Shown in pieces: positions 56,084-64,000 of a stretch of DNA of 64,000 bases. The first letter of the stretch is position 1. The number at the start of each line of letters is the position of its first letter. The stretch comes from Pseudomonadota bacterium (GTDB lineage Bacteria > Pseudomonadota > Gammaproteobacteria > Steroidobacterales > Steroidobacteraceae). The notes under the pieces are model-generated. The model saw nothing but the letters and a program-made list of their open reading frames with translations. It ran no database searches and had not been told where the DNA came from. Position numbers and translations under genes: made by a program. The stretch spans positions 186,001-250,000 of the forward strand of contig JAFEDU010000004.1 of the NCBI GenBank assembly GCA_018241425.1, read 5' to 3'.

Positions 56084-56236
56084 GTCATTCCTCACTTAGA
56101 CTGTGTCTAACCGCAGGCCGGGGACTTTATTCCGACCCTGCCGGCAGGTCAACCACGCGTTGACCCCCGGCGGCGGCGCTGTGTAACGTTGCGCGCCCCC
56201 ACCCTACCGATCTCCGGAACGAAGCGTCGGAAAAGC

Positions 56237-56497
56237 TTGGCCCGAAACAGCAAAACCCCGGATTTCGAGCAGGCTCTTGCCGAGCTCGAGACCCTGGTCG
56301 AGCAGCTCGAGCGGGGCGATCTGCCGCTCGACGAAGCGCTGAAACTCTTCGAGCGCGGCGTGACGCTCACGCGTCACTGCCAGTCCTCGCTTCAGGCGGC
56401 GCAGCAGAAGGTGGAGATTCTGCTCAAGCGCAGCGCCGATGCGCAACCGGAGCCTTTCGCGGCTGCCGATGAGCGCGAGGCCGGCGATCCGGAGTAG
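56237..56497 (+). CDS. xseB: Exodeoxyribonuclease VII small subunit
   Basis: 86 residues from TTG 56237, which gives the family's usual length and opening (ARNSKTPDFEQALAELE). It forms the small helical subunit of exonuclease VII with XseA. LERGDLPLDEALKLFERG is diagnostic. The typical gene order is xseB-ispA-dxs, but here dxs follows after 67 bases and ispA is absent. Confidence 0.93.
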   Translation: MARNSKTPDFEQALAELETLVEQLERGDLPLDEALKLFERGVTLTRHCQSSLQAAQQKVEILLKRSADAQPEPFAAADEREAGDPE

Positions 56498-56564
56498 CGC
56501 GCGAGCGCCCTAAGGCCGCGCCACTGTTGCAGTTACCCAACGCGCGCCCGTGTAAACTGATTAG

Positions 56565-58469
56565 ATGACCACCGCGCCCGAGAATTACCCGCTGCTGGCC
56601 CCGATCGCGAGGCCGGAAGACCTGCGCCGCCTGAGCCCGGACAAGCTGCCGGAGCTGGCGCGGGAGCTGCGCGAGTACCTGATCCACAGCGTCAGCACCC
56701 GCGGCGGCCACTTCGCCGCTGGCCTGGGCACGGTCGAGCTCACGATCGCCCTGCACTACGTCTACAACACCCCGTACGACCGGCTGGTGTGGGACGTCGG
56801 CCACCAGGCCTATCCCCACAAGGTCCTCACCGGCCGGCGCGACCGCCTGCACACCATCAAGCAGGACGGCGGACTCGCCCCCTTTCCGTCGCGCTCCGAG
56901 AGCGAGTACGACACTTTCGGGGTCGGGCATTCCAGCACCTCGATCAGTGCGGCACTGGGCATGGCCGTGGCGGCAGCGCAGCAGGGCGAGGACCGCCGCG
57001 CGGTGGCCATCATCGGCGACGGTGCCCTCACCGCCGGCATGGCGTTCGAGGCGCTCAACCACGCCGGTTCGCTCCCGAACGACCTCCTGGTGATCCTCAA
57101 CGACAACGACATGTCGATCTCGGAGAACGTTGGCGCGCTCTCGAACCATTTCGCGCGTGTCCTGTCCGGGCGCGTCTACGCGCACCTGCGCGAGGGCGGC
57201 AAGAAAGTGCTGCGCCAGATGCCGACGGTATGGGAGCTCGCCCGCCGCTCGGAGGAGCACCTCAAGGGGATGGTGCTGCCCGGCACGCTGTTCGAGGAGC
57301 TGGGGTTCAACTACATCGGCCCCATGGACGGGCACGACGTCAAGGCGCTCGTGAGCACGCTGCGCAACGTTAAGCATCTGCGCGGCCCCCAGCTGCTGCA
57401 CGTGGTCACCAGGAAGGGCAAGGGCTACGCGCCGGCCGAGGCCGATCCCATCAAGTGGCACGGCCCCGGGCCGTTCGACCCCGCCAGCGGCACGATCTTC
57501 AAGGAAAAGAGCAGCGGCCCCACCTACTCGCAGGTGTTCGGCGAGTGGCTGTGCGACATGGCCGAGCGCGACCCGCGCATCGTCGGCATCACCCCCGCGA
57601 TGCGCGAGGGCTCGGGCCTGGTGGAGTACTCCAAGCGCTTCCCGCAGCGCTACTTCGACGTCGCCATCGCCGAGCAGCACGCGGTGACCTTCGCCGCCGG
57701 ACTCGCCACGCAGGGCCTGAAGCCGGTGGTCGCGATCTATTCGACTTTCCTGCAGCGCGCCTACGACCAGTTCATACACGACGTGGCGCTGCAGAACCTG
57801 CCGGTGGTGTTCGCGGTGGACCGCGCAGGCCTCGTGGGAAGCGACGGCGCCACCCACCAGGGCAGCTACGACCTCTCCTTCCTGCGCTGCATACCCAACA
57901 CGGTCATCATGGCGCCGGCCGACGAGAACGAGTGCCGCCAGATGCTCTACACCGCGGCCCTCCTCAACGGCCCGGCATTCGTGCGCTACCCGCGCGGCAC
58001 CGGCCCGGGAGCCGCGCTGCAGAAGGAGATGAGCGCACTGCCGGTCGGCAAGGCGCAGCCGCGCCGTGAAGGCAAGAGCGGGCTCGCCATCCTGGTCTTC
58101 GGGACCCTCATCAACTCGGTGCAGCCGATCGCGGAGCGGCTGGACGCGACCCTCGTCAACATGCGCTTCGTGAAGCCGCTGGACGAGGACCTCGTGGTGA
58201 GCCTCGCGGCGCGCCACCGCGCCATCATTACGGTCGAGGAGAACGCGACCCTGGGGGGCGCCGGGTCGGCCGTCGGCGAGCTGCTCGCCGCGGAAGGCCT
58301 GCAGCTGCCGCTCCTGCAGCTGGGCATCCCCGACCGGTTCATCGAGCACGGCTCGCGCGAGGGCTGTCTCACGGCGGCCGGACTCGATGCGGCAGGGCTG
58401 GCCGCGAGCATCGAGCGCTGGTGGTCGCTGCAGACCCAGGAACGCCTGCGCTCCTCGGGTACCGGCTGA
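56565..58469 (+). CDS. dxs: 1-deoxy-D-xylulose-5-phosphate synthase
   Basis: 634 residues. It condenses pyruvate and glyceraldehyde-3-phosphate with thiamine diphosphate, the first step of the MEP isoprenoid pathway. Motifs are the [18 protein letters not shown]...LNDNDMSIS ThDP site, [10 protein letters not shown], the catalytic [15 protein letters not shown] and the C-terminal VVTVEEN-like [15 protein letters not shown]. Full length, no anomalies. Confidence 0.97.
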   Translation: MTTAPENYPLLAPIARPEDLRRLSPDKLPELARELREYLIHSVSTRGGHFAAGLGTVELTIALHYVYNTPYDRLVWDVGHQAYPHKVLTGRRDRLHTIKQDGGLAPFPSRSESEYDTFGVGHSSTSISAALGMAVAAAQQGEDRRAVAIIGDGALTAGMAFEALNHAGSLPNDLLVILNDNDMSISENVGALSNHFARVLSGRVYAHLREGGKKVLRQMPTVWELARRSEEHLKGMVLPGTLFEELGFNYIGPMDGHDVKALVSTLRNVKHLRGPQLLHVVTRKGKGYAPAEADPIKWHGPGPFDPASGTIFKEKSSGPTYSQVFGEWLCDMAERDPRIVGITPAMREGSGLVEYSKRFPQRYFDVAIAEQHAVTFAAGLATQGLKPVVAIYSTFLQRAYDQFIHDVALQNLPVVFAVDRAGLVGSDGATHQGSYDLSFLRCIPNTVIMAPADENECRQMLYTAALLNGPAFVRYPRGTGPGAALQKEMSALPVGKAQPRREGKSGLAILVFGTLINSVQPIAERLDATLVNMRFVKPLDEDLVVSLAARHRAIITVEENATLGGAGSAVGELLAAEGLQLPLLQLGIPDRFIEHGSREGCLTAAGLDAAGLAASIERWWSLQTQERLRSSGTG

Positions 58470-58616
58470 AGCTCCCGCCCCGCGCAGCGCCATTTAACCC
58501 TTGCGCCCTTTAAGGCGCGCCCCGGAGTCCTTAATAAGGGGGATGGCCGGAGCGCGCCGGCCGACCCGACAATCCGGGTTTAGGATTTCGGCACGTTTAC
58601 TGTAGGCTTTCCCACC

Positions 58617-59444
58617 ATGAATCCCCCGCAAGCCACGGCCAAGATCCCCCGCTCCTCCGTCACTGAGGTCGAGGACGTCCAGGCCCGCGCCGACACCCGG
58701 CAGCTGCCGATCAACCGCGTCGGCATCAAGGACATCCGGCACCCGGTGCGCGTCAAGGACCGCTCGGCCGGCGAACAGCACACCATCGCCAAGTTCAACA
58801 TGTACGTGAGCCTGCCCCACAACTTCAAGGGCACGCACATGTCGCGGTTCGTCGAGATCCTGCACGCCGAGCGCGAGATCTCGGTCGAATCCTTCCGCAC
58901 CATGCTCAGCACCATGACTGCGCGCCTGGAAGCGGACACCGGCCACATCGAGATGAGCTTCCCGTTCTTCATCATGAAGAAGGCGCCGGTGTCGGGCGTC
59001 GAGAGCCTGATGGACTACCAGTGCAAGCTGATCGGCGAGAACCACCACGGCAAGACCCGCATGTGGGTGCAGGTGGAAGTGCCGGTCACGAGCCTGTGCC
59101 CGTGCTCGAAGAAGATCTCCGACTACGGGGCCCACAACCAGCGCTCGCACGTGACCATCAAGGCCCAGCTGCGCAACCACATGTGGATCGAGGAGCTGAT
59201 CGCCATCGCCGAGAGCGAGGCGAGCTGCGAGCTGTACGGCATCCTCAAGCGCCCGGATGAGAAATATGTCACCGAGCGGGCCTACGACAACCCCAAGTTC
59301 GTCGAAGACGTGGTGCGGGACGTCGCGACGCGCCTGAACAAGGACGACCGTATCGGCGCGTACGTGGTGGAGTCGGAGAATTTCGAGTCCATCCACAACC
59401 ACTCGGCCTACGCCCTCATCGAGCGCGACAAGGACGCCCCCTAG
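58617..59444 (+). CDS. folE2: GTP cyclohydrolase IB
   Basis: 275 residues. It converts GTP to dihydroneopterin triphosphate, the first step of folate synthesis; the type IB enzyme can use several divalent metals. [21 protein letters not shown] contains the catalytic cysteine, and ESFRTML and [18 protein letters not shown] fit the family. It follows dxs by about 150 bases, which hold a GCGCC/GGCGC hairpin (near 58503-58518) but no clear promoter. Confidence 0.95.
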   Translation: MNPPQATAKIPRSSVTEVEDVQARADTRQLPINRVGIKDIRHPVRVKDRSAGEQHTIAKFNMYVSLPHNFKGTHMSRFVEILHAEREISVESFRTMLSTMTARLEADTGHIEMSFPFFIMKKAPVSGVESLMDYQCKLIGENHHGKTRMWVQVEVPVTSLCPCSKKISDYGAHNQRSHVTIKAQLRNHMWIEELIAIAESEASCELYGILKRPDEKYVTERAYDNPKFVEDVVRDVATRLNKDDRIGAYVVESENFESIHNHSAYALIERDKDAP

Positions 59445-59563
59445 TGGCGCCCGCGGCGCCCCGCGCGCCGCATGACGATTTCTTAATTGCGGGCCCCCGA
59501 AGCCTCCCGTTAACGTTCCTTCCGGCCCTAATTCCCTGCGCCGGAGCCCCAAGGAGCGCCCGC

Positions 59564-59764
59564 TTGAAACTCATCCCCTGCGCCGTGCTGGCGCTCGTGT
59601 GCGCCGCCGGCGTACAGGCGGCCGAGCCGCCGGCAGCCCCTTCCGCGACCCCCATCAAGCACTCGCTCAAGACCTGCAACCGGCAGGCGGATGCCAAGAA
59701 GCTGACCGGCGCGGCGCGCGCCACCTACGTAAAGAACTGCCAGGGGCCGCACAAGACCTCCTGA
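59564..59764 (+). CDS. PsiF-repeat small secreted protein
   Basis: 66 residues from TTG 59564; AAGGAG lies 7 bases upstream, a strong ribosome site that decides the start. A signal peptide (KLIPCAVLALVCAAGVQAAE) leaves about 45 residues with one PsiF repeat (MKTCNxxAxxKxLxGxxRxxF type: LKTCNRQADAKKLTGAARATYVKNC). PsiF was named as a phosphate-starvation-induced protein in E. coli; its role is unknown. E. coli PsiF has two repeats, this one a single copy. Confidence 0.85.
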   Translation: MKLIPCAVLALVCAAGVQAAEPPAAPSATPIKHSLKTCNRQADAKKLTGAARATYVKNCQGPHKTS

Positions 59765-59783
59765 GGCACCAGGACAGCCTTGC

Positions 59784-61172
59784 TCAGGCGGGCAGGTCGA
59801 TCACGACCCGCAAGCCCGGGCCGTTGTCCTCGAGCGCCAGACGCCCGCGGTGCAGCCGCACGATCGCGGCCACCAGGGACAGTCCCAGGCCGCTGCCCTC
59901 CACCGCCGTGGCGGTGAAGCGCACGAACGGCTGACCGGCGCGCGCGCGGTCCTCGCCGGAGATCCCCGGGCCGTTGTCGCTCACCTGCAGCCGCACGCCG
60001 GCGCTGAGTGCCCGCACCCGGATGTCGATGCGGCCGCCACGCGGCACGTACTTCAGCCCGTTCTCGATGAGGTTGGTCAGGAGCTGCGCCAGGAGCTGGC
60101 GGTTGCCCTGCACCACCGCCGGGGATTGCGCGGCGCACTCCAGGGTGAGCCCCTGGGCCTGCGCGGCAGGCTCGAAGAGCTCCGTGATTTCCCCGGCAAG
60201 GTCGGCGAGGTCCACCGCCGCGGGTGCCGCGAGCGGCGTCCCGGACTCCGCGAGTGCGATCTGCAGGAGCGTCGCGAGCGTGCGCTGCAGGTGATCGACC
60301 TCACGCAGCGCGGCATCGACCGACTCGTACACCGGCGGGTCCAGCGGCGGGACGCGCAGCAGCAGTGCGTCCATGCGGGTCCGCAGCCGGTGCAGCGGTG
60401 CCCGCAGGTCGTGCGCGGCGCTGTCGAAGGTGGCCCTGAGCGTCCCGGCCTGCTCCTGGAGCCGGTCGAGTACGTGGTTCACCGAACCAGCCAGGGAATC
60501 GAACTCGTCGCCGCTGCCGGTGACCGGCAGGCGCCGCCCGGGTTCCCCGCTGAGGATCTCTTGGCACGTGCTGGCAACGACGCCGACGCGGCGCGTCAGG
60601 CGGTAGCTGAACCAGAAGCCGGCGAGCGCGGCGGCGAGCGTCGACAGGCCGATGCCCCAGATCGTGGCATTGCGGAATTTCTCGGCGAAGCGGCGCCCCT
60701 GGGAAATGTCGGTGCCGACCAGAAGCAGGTTGCCATCCGGCAGGATGCGCACGGTCGCACGCACCGGGTGCACCGCGCGGCGCCCCGGTTCGATGGTGCC
60801 GATCTCAAACTCCGGCCAGCGCTCGCTCGGCATGCCATCGAAGGGCCAGTCGGTGACGTTGCCGGCAAGGCGCTCGAAGGAGGGATCGGCAAGCATGTAG
60901 ATAGCGCCGATGCGGCCCCAGCTGTCGATGCGCAGGTTGATCTCGTCAGTGACGCCCGGAATGCCAGCGCGGGCGTACTTCTCCTCCAGGCTGTTGAGCT
61001 CGGTGTCGATGATGAGGTCGGTCTCGTCCGTGATCAGGCTCTCGGTGAGGAAGTAGGTGCTCACCAGGGTCACGGCGACTGCGAGCGTCACGAGCAGCGT
61101 GTAGCCCACCGACAGGCGAAAGGCGCTGGTACGGAACAGCTCCGGGCGCATCAGGCGCGTCGCCGGCGCCAT
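59784..61172 (-). CDS. Sensor histidine kinase
   Basis: 462 residues from ATG 61172, which overlaps the TGA of the response regulator gene by one base. Two membrane helices (about 20-42 and 170-192) enclose a periplasmic sensor; a HAMP domain follows, then the His box SAAHDLRAPLHRLRTR, N box NLIENGLKYVP and the G boxes SDNGPGIS and GSGLGLSLVAA. Kinases of this form pair with PmrA/QseB-type regulators, matching its neighbour. Stimulus unknown. Confidence 0.93.
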   Translation of the reverse strand: MAPATRLMRPELFRTSAFRLSVGYTLLVTLAVAVTLVSTYFLTESLITDETDLIIDTELNSLEEKYARAGIPGVTDEINLRIDSWGRIGAIYMLADPSFERLAGNVTDWPFDGMPSERWPEFEIGTIEPGRRAVHPVRATVRILPDGNLLLVGTDISQGRRFAEKFRNATIWGIGLSTLAAALAGFWFSYRLTRRVGVVASTCQEILSGEPGRRLPVTGSGDEFDSLAGSVNHVLDRLQEQAGTLRATFDSAAHDLRAPLHRLRTRMDALLLRVPPLDPPVYESVDAALREVDHLQRTLATLLQIALAESGTPLAAPAAVDLADLAGEITELFEPAAQAQGLTLECAAQSPAVVQGNRQLLAQLLTNLIENGLKYVPRGGRIDIRVRALSAGVRLQVSDNGPGISGEDRARAGQPFVRFTATAVEGSGLGLSLVAAIVRLHRGRLALEDNGPGLRVVIDLPA

Positions 61173-61849
61173 CAAGGCTCAGGCCCGAGCACGTAGCCGC
61201 TGCCGCGCACGGTATGGATCAGCGCCTGGTCGGCACCCCGGTCGATGGCCTGGCGCAGGCGGCTGATGTGCACGTCGATGAGGTTGCTCTGGGGATCGAA
61301 GTGCAGATCCCACACGCCCTCGAGCAGCATGGTGCGCGTCACCACCTGCCCGGCGCGCCGCATGAGGTACTCGAGCAGCTTGAGCTCGCGGGCGGTGAGT
61401 TCGAGCTCGCGCCCTCCGCGGGTGACCCGCCGCGACAGCAGGTCGAACTCCAGGTCCTCGACCCTGAGGCGCGTCGCGTTGGGAGTCGCCGGGTGACGTC
61501 GCAGCAAAGCCTCCATGCGCGCCAGGAGCTCCGCGAGCGCGAACGGCTTGGTGAGGTAGTCATCGCCGCCGGCCTTTAGCCCCTGGATGCGGTCATCGAC
61601 CGCCCCGAGCGCCGAGAGCACCAGCACCGGGGTCGCGACGCCACGGGCGCGCATCGACTCGATGACCGCCAGCCCGTCCAGGTGCGGCAGCATGCGGTCG
61701 GTGATGACGATGTCGAAGTGGCCGTTGAGGCCCTGGGCGAGCCCGGCGCGACCGTCGACGGCATGCTCGACGGTGTAGCCGCTCTCGCGCAGGCCCTTTA
61801 CCAGGAAGCGCGCGGCCTCGCGATCATCCTCGATGAGAAGTACGTGCAC
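61172..61849 (-). CDS. OmpR/PmrA-family response regulator
   Basis: 225 residues. The receiver domain has EDD at 7-9, phospho-acceptor Asp51 (VITDRMLPH) and Lys101 (LTKPFAL). The winged-helix DNA-binding domain (about 128-223) has ELTARELKLLEYLMRR and the HISRLRQAID...HTVRGSGYVL ending. It is the first gene of a two-gene operon with its histidine kinase. Confidence 0.94.
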   Translation of the reverse strand: MHVLLIEDDREAARFLVKGLRESGYTVEHAVDGRAGLAQGLNGHFDIVITDRMLPHLDGLAVIESMRARGVATPVLVLSALGAVDDRIQGLKAGGDDYLTKPFALAELLARMEALLRRHPATPNATRLRVEDLEFDLLSRRVTRGGRELELTARELKLLEYLMRRAGQVVTRTMLLEGVWDLHFDPQSNLIDVHISRLRQAIDRGADQALIHTVRGSGYVLGPEP

Positions 61850-61913
61850 GGGCGCAAGCCTAGGAGGCGTGCGGGTGGACGCGCAAGCGCGTCCGGCGGA
61901 AACGGCGAGCCGC

Positions 61914-63254
61914 TTACTCGGCGGCCGGGGGTGTCGCGGCTGCCGGTGCGCGCTCGGCGCTCTGCAGGCGCGCGATCAGCGAGCTCAGGAACACGCGGTT
62001 GAAGCGCAGCTGGCACGAGGCCGACACCTGCTCGAGCAGGGTCGAGCTCACCTTGAGGACCGTCACGTTGCCGCCGGCGCGGATCGTGGCCGTGCGCTTG
62101 GCGCCCGGCACGTAGCTCGCCTCGCCGAAGCAGTCGCCGGTGTCCAGTGCCCCGATGCTGCGGCCGTGCCGCTCCACCACGCAGCCCCCGGTCACCAGGA
62201 TGTAGAACCGATCGTCCATCTCGCCTTCCTTGACGATCTCCTCGCCCGGGGCATAGTCCTGCCAGTTGCTGGCGCGGAGCACCTCCCAGATCTCGGCGTG
62301 GGAGAACTCGTGGAAGAACTTCAGGCGCCGCAGCACCCCGAACTGCTCCTGGCGGTCGATGCGCGAGTTGGCCTCGCGCAGCCGCTGGTGCACGCGCGTC
62401 AGCTCGGCGGCGAAGTCCAGGCCGCTCTTGCAGCGCTTCTCGGGATCCTTCTGCATCGCCTGCGCGACGACGTTCTCGAGTTCCTCGGGGACGTCCTTGC
62501 GCATGGTGTGGATCGGCGGCGGCGTCGCGTACACGATCTGGTGCAGCAGCTTCTGCAGGTTGCCGGCACGGAACGGTCGGGACCCGGTGAGCAGCTCGTA
62601 CATGACCGCGCCCAGCGAGTACAGGTCCGAGCGGTTGGTCAGCTCCAGGCTCTGCACCTGCTCGGGAGACATGTAGGAAGGGCTGCCGGCGATGCCCTCG
62701 ATGCGCGAGATGTCCGAGTCCGACACCAGCGCGATGCCGAAATCGATGATGCGCACGTCGGAGTCCTGCGTGAGCATGATGTTCGAGGGCTTGATGTCGC
62801 GGTGGATGACACCGCGCGAGTGCGCGTAGTGCAGCGCCTTGGCACACTTGAACATAATCTCCACGGTGTCATCGATGCGCAGCAGGTTGTCCGGGCGGCA
62901 GTAAGCCGCCAGGGTGCGCGCGCCGTGCACGTGCTCGGTGACGATGTAGCAGTGGCCGTTTTCCTCGCCGGCATCGTAGATGGGCAGGATGTGCGGGTGC
63001 TGCAGCATTCCCACCAGGTGCGCTTCCGACAGGAACATCTTGCGCGCGATGCGCGCCCGCTCCTCGTCGCCGCCGGTGTCCATGTTGTAGACCTTGATGG
63101 CGACGTCGCGGCCGTAATAGGCGTCGTGCGAGAGGTAGACGACCCCGGTGCTGCCGCGGCCGACTTCGCGGATGACGACGTACTTGCCGATCTTGTCCGG
63201 CATACGCGCCACGGGCTTGGCCGAGGGCATGGTTTTGGGGGCCGATATGGACAT
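61914..63254 (-). CDS. Ser/Thr protein kinase fused to a cyclic-nucleotide-binding domain
   Basis: 446 residues from ATG 63254 (a longer frame to 63320 is low-quality). Residues 24-285 form a Hanks kinase: Gly-rich loop GRGSTGVVY, Lys54 (VAIKVY), HRDIKPSN (151-158), DFG (171-173) and GSPSYMSPEQV. Residues about 310-430 are a CRP-type nucleotide-binding domain with GDCFGEASYV and KRTATI, retaining the Glu and Arg expected to contact a cyclic nucleotide. An Ala/Pro tail follows. No membrane segment is seen. Control of the kinase by cAMP or cGMP is inferred. Confidence 0.9.
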   Translation of the reverse strand: MSISAPKTMPSAKPVARMPDKIGKYVVIREVGRGSTGVVYLSHDAYYGRDVAIKVYNMDTGGDEERARIARKMFLSEAHLVGMLQHPHILPIYDAGEENGHCYIVTEHVHGARTLAAYCRPDNLLRIDDTVEIMFKCAKALHYAHSRGVIHRDIKPSNIMLTQDSDVRIIDFGIALVSDSDISRIEGIAGSPSYMSPEQVQSLELTNRSDLYSLGAVMYELLTGSRPFRAGNLQKLLHQIVYATPPPIHTMRKDVPEELENVVAQAMQKDPEKRCKSGLDFAAELTRVHQRLREANSRIDRQEQFGVLRRLKFFHEFSHAEIWEVLRASNWQDYAPGEEIVKEGEMDDRFYILVTGGCVVERHGRSIGALDTGDCFGEASYVPGAKRTATIRAGGNVTVLKVSSTLLEQVSASCQLRFNRVFLSSLIARLQSAERAPAAATPPAAE

Positions 63255-63378
63255 GGACGCGCGTGAGTCGTGACGGCGCGTCAGGATACGTTTTAGTCCG
63301 CGGCGATGACTGTGATGCAACCCTCAGGGGCCCGCCGCGCGGCGGGTGCGGGCCAAACCACCCGCCGGCTTTTCCCGC

Positions 63379-64000
63379 TCAGGCGAAGTGCTGGTATCCC
63401 GAATGCGAGAAGTCCATCACAGTACCGCCGCGCATCAGGCGCACGCCGCTGCCGGCCGTGAGCGTGCCGATGCGCGTGTAGCCCCAGCGCTCGGGCGGCA
63501 GCTCAGCGGTTAGCTGCGCCACGCGCTGCGGCGCGACCGCGAAGCACAGCTCGTAGTCATCCCCGCCGGTGAGCGCCAGGCGCGCGGCGGCCTCGGCGTC
63601 GACCGCCTCGCGCAGCGCCGGGGACAGCGGCAGCGCCTCGTAGTCGAGCTCCAGCGCCAGCCCGCTCGCGAGCGCGAGCTTGCCGGCATCGCCCATGAGC
63701 CCGTCGGAGACATCGATGCAGGCGCTGGCGAACCGGCGCAGGCGCTCCCCGAGGGCGACCCGCGGCGAGGGCTCGAGGAAGCGCGCGCGCAGGTGGGACG
63801 CGGCCGGCATCGGTGCGCTGAGGCGCCCCTGCTCGATCAGAAGGCCCGCGCCGGCATCGCCGGGAGTACCGGAGACGAACACGAGGTCGCCGGCGGCCGC
63901 CCCAGCACGCCGCAGCGCCCTCCCCGGCGGCACGAACCCCAGCACCTCGACCGTGACGCATAGCGGCCCGCGGGTGGTGTCCCCGCCCACGAGGGCGACG
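63379..64000 (-). CDS. thiL: Thiamine-monophosphate kinase, partial (5' end beyond window)
   Basis: The C-terminal 206 residues are in the window; the frame is open to the right edge. It phosphorylates thiamine phosphate to the active diphosphate. VGGDTTRGPL, CIDVSDGLMGDAGKLA and LALTGGDDYELCFAV are ThiL signatures. A CCCGCCGC/GCGGCGGG palindrome at 63331-63346 lies downstream, before the Ser/Thr kinase gene, and could terminate it, but lacks a T-tract. Confidence 0.95.
   Translation of the reverse strand, partial: VALVGGDTTRGPLCVTVEVLGFVPPGRALRRAGAAAGDLVFVSGTPGDAGAGLLIEQGRLSAPMPAASHLRARFLEPSPRVALGERLRRFASACIDVSDGLMGDAGKLALASGLALELDYEALPLSPALREAVDAEAAARLALTGGDDYELCFAVAPQRVAQLTAELPPERWGYTRIGTLTAGSGVRLMRGGTVMDFSHSGYQHFA

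Overview
The window is a 64 kb, high-GC (about 70%) chromosomal stretch of a gammaproteobacterium. Evidence for this is adjacent parE-parC, a FimV/HubP gene, a FimX-like protein, EpmA-modified EF-P, LpxH, and a prmB-aroC-asd-fimV-truA-accD-folC-SPOR-cvpA-purF block much like that of Pseudomonas and Xanthomonas. The species cannot be fixed by eye; a Xanthomonadales/Nevskiales-type lineage is a reasonable guess. Almost all of it is core genome. I saw no rRNA, tRNA, insertion sequence, prophage or CRISPR array.

Layout. 1-3.2 kb (minus): a secreted subtilisin followed by a beta-propeller sensor that runs off the left edge. 3.7-7.8 kb (plus): a compact four-gene archaic (Csu-type) chaperone-usher fimbrial operon. 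8-9.4 kb: a secreted sedolisin. 10-12.2 kb: a diguanylate cyclase and a WxxGxW lipoprotein. 12.5-17.8 kb: folD, gltX-cysS, a periplasmic cyclophilin and lpxH. 17.9-20.8 kb: an OmpR-type two-component system with a Spy/CpxP-like protein. 20.9-25.4 kb: miaE with a pseudo-receiver Ser/Thr kinase, glycerate kinase and purF. 25.5-36.2 kb: the cvpA to prmB block. 36.2-41.9 kb: Sco1, psd, epmA, msrC, rarD, a small secreted protein, an outer membrane protein and efp. 42.1-44.0 kb: a four-helix multi-His membrane protein, an FMN-binding protein and ApbE, with a good Fur box between the divergent genes. 44.1-46.2 kb: the FimX-like protein. 46.2-49.3 kb: a di-heme peroxidase and a porin behind a second Fur-like box. 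49.4-53.5 kb: parC and parE. 53.6-56.1 kb: rubrerythrin, Fe-S oxidoreductase and DUF3501. 56.2-59.8 kb: xseB, dxs, folE2 and psiF. 59.8-63.3 kb: a second two-component system and a Ser/Thr kinase fused to a cyclic-nucleotide-binding domain. 63.4-64 kb: the 3' part of thiL.

Themes. Surface attachment and motility are represented by Csu fimbriae, FimV, FimX and a diguanylate cyclase. Signalling is dense, with two two-component systems, two unusual Ser/Thr kinases and a propeller sensor. The most interesting candidate system is the apparently iron-regulated flavin/heme module at 42-44 kb. It could carry electrons across the inner membrane to a covalently bound periplasmic FMN, and it may share Fur control with the di-heme peroxidase/porin operon 3 kb away. 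Several genes also end inside short perfect hairpins with the stop codon in the loop.
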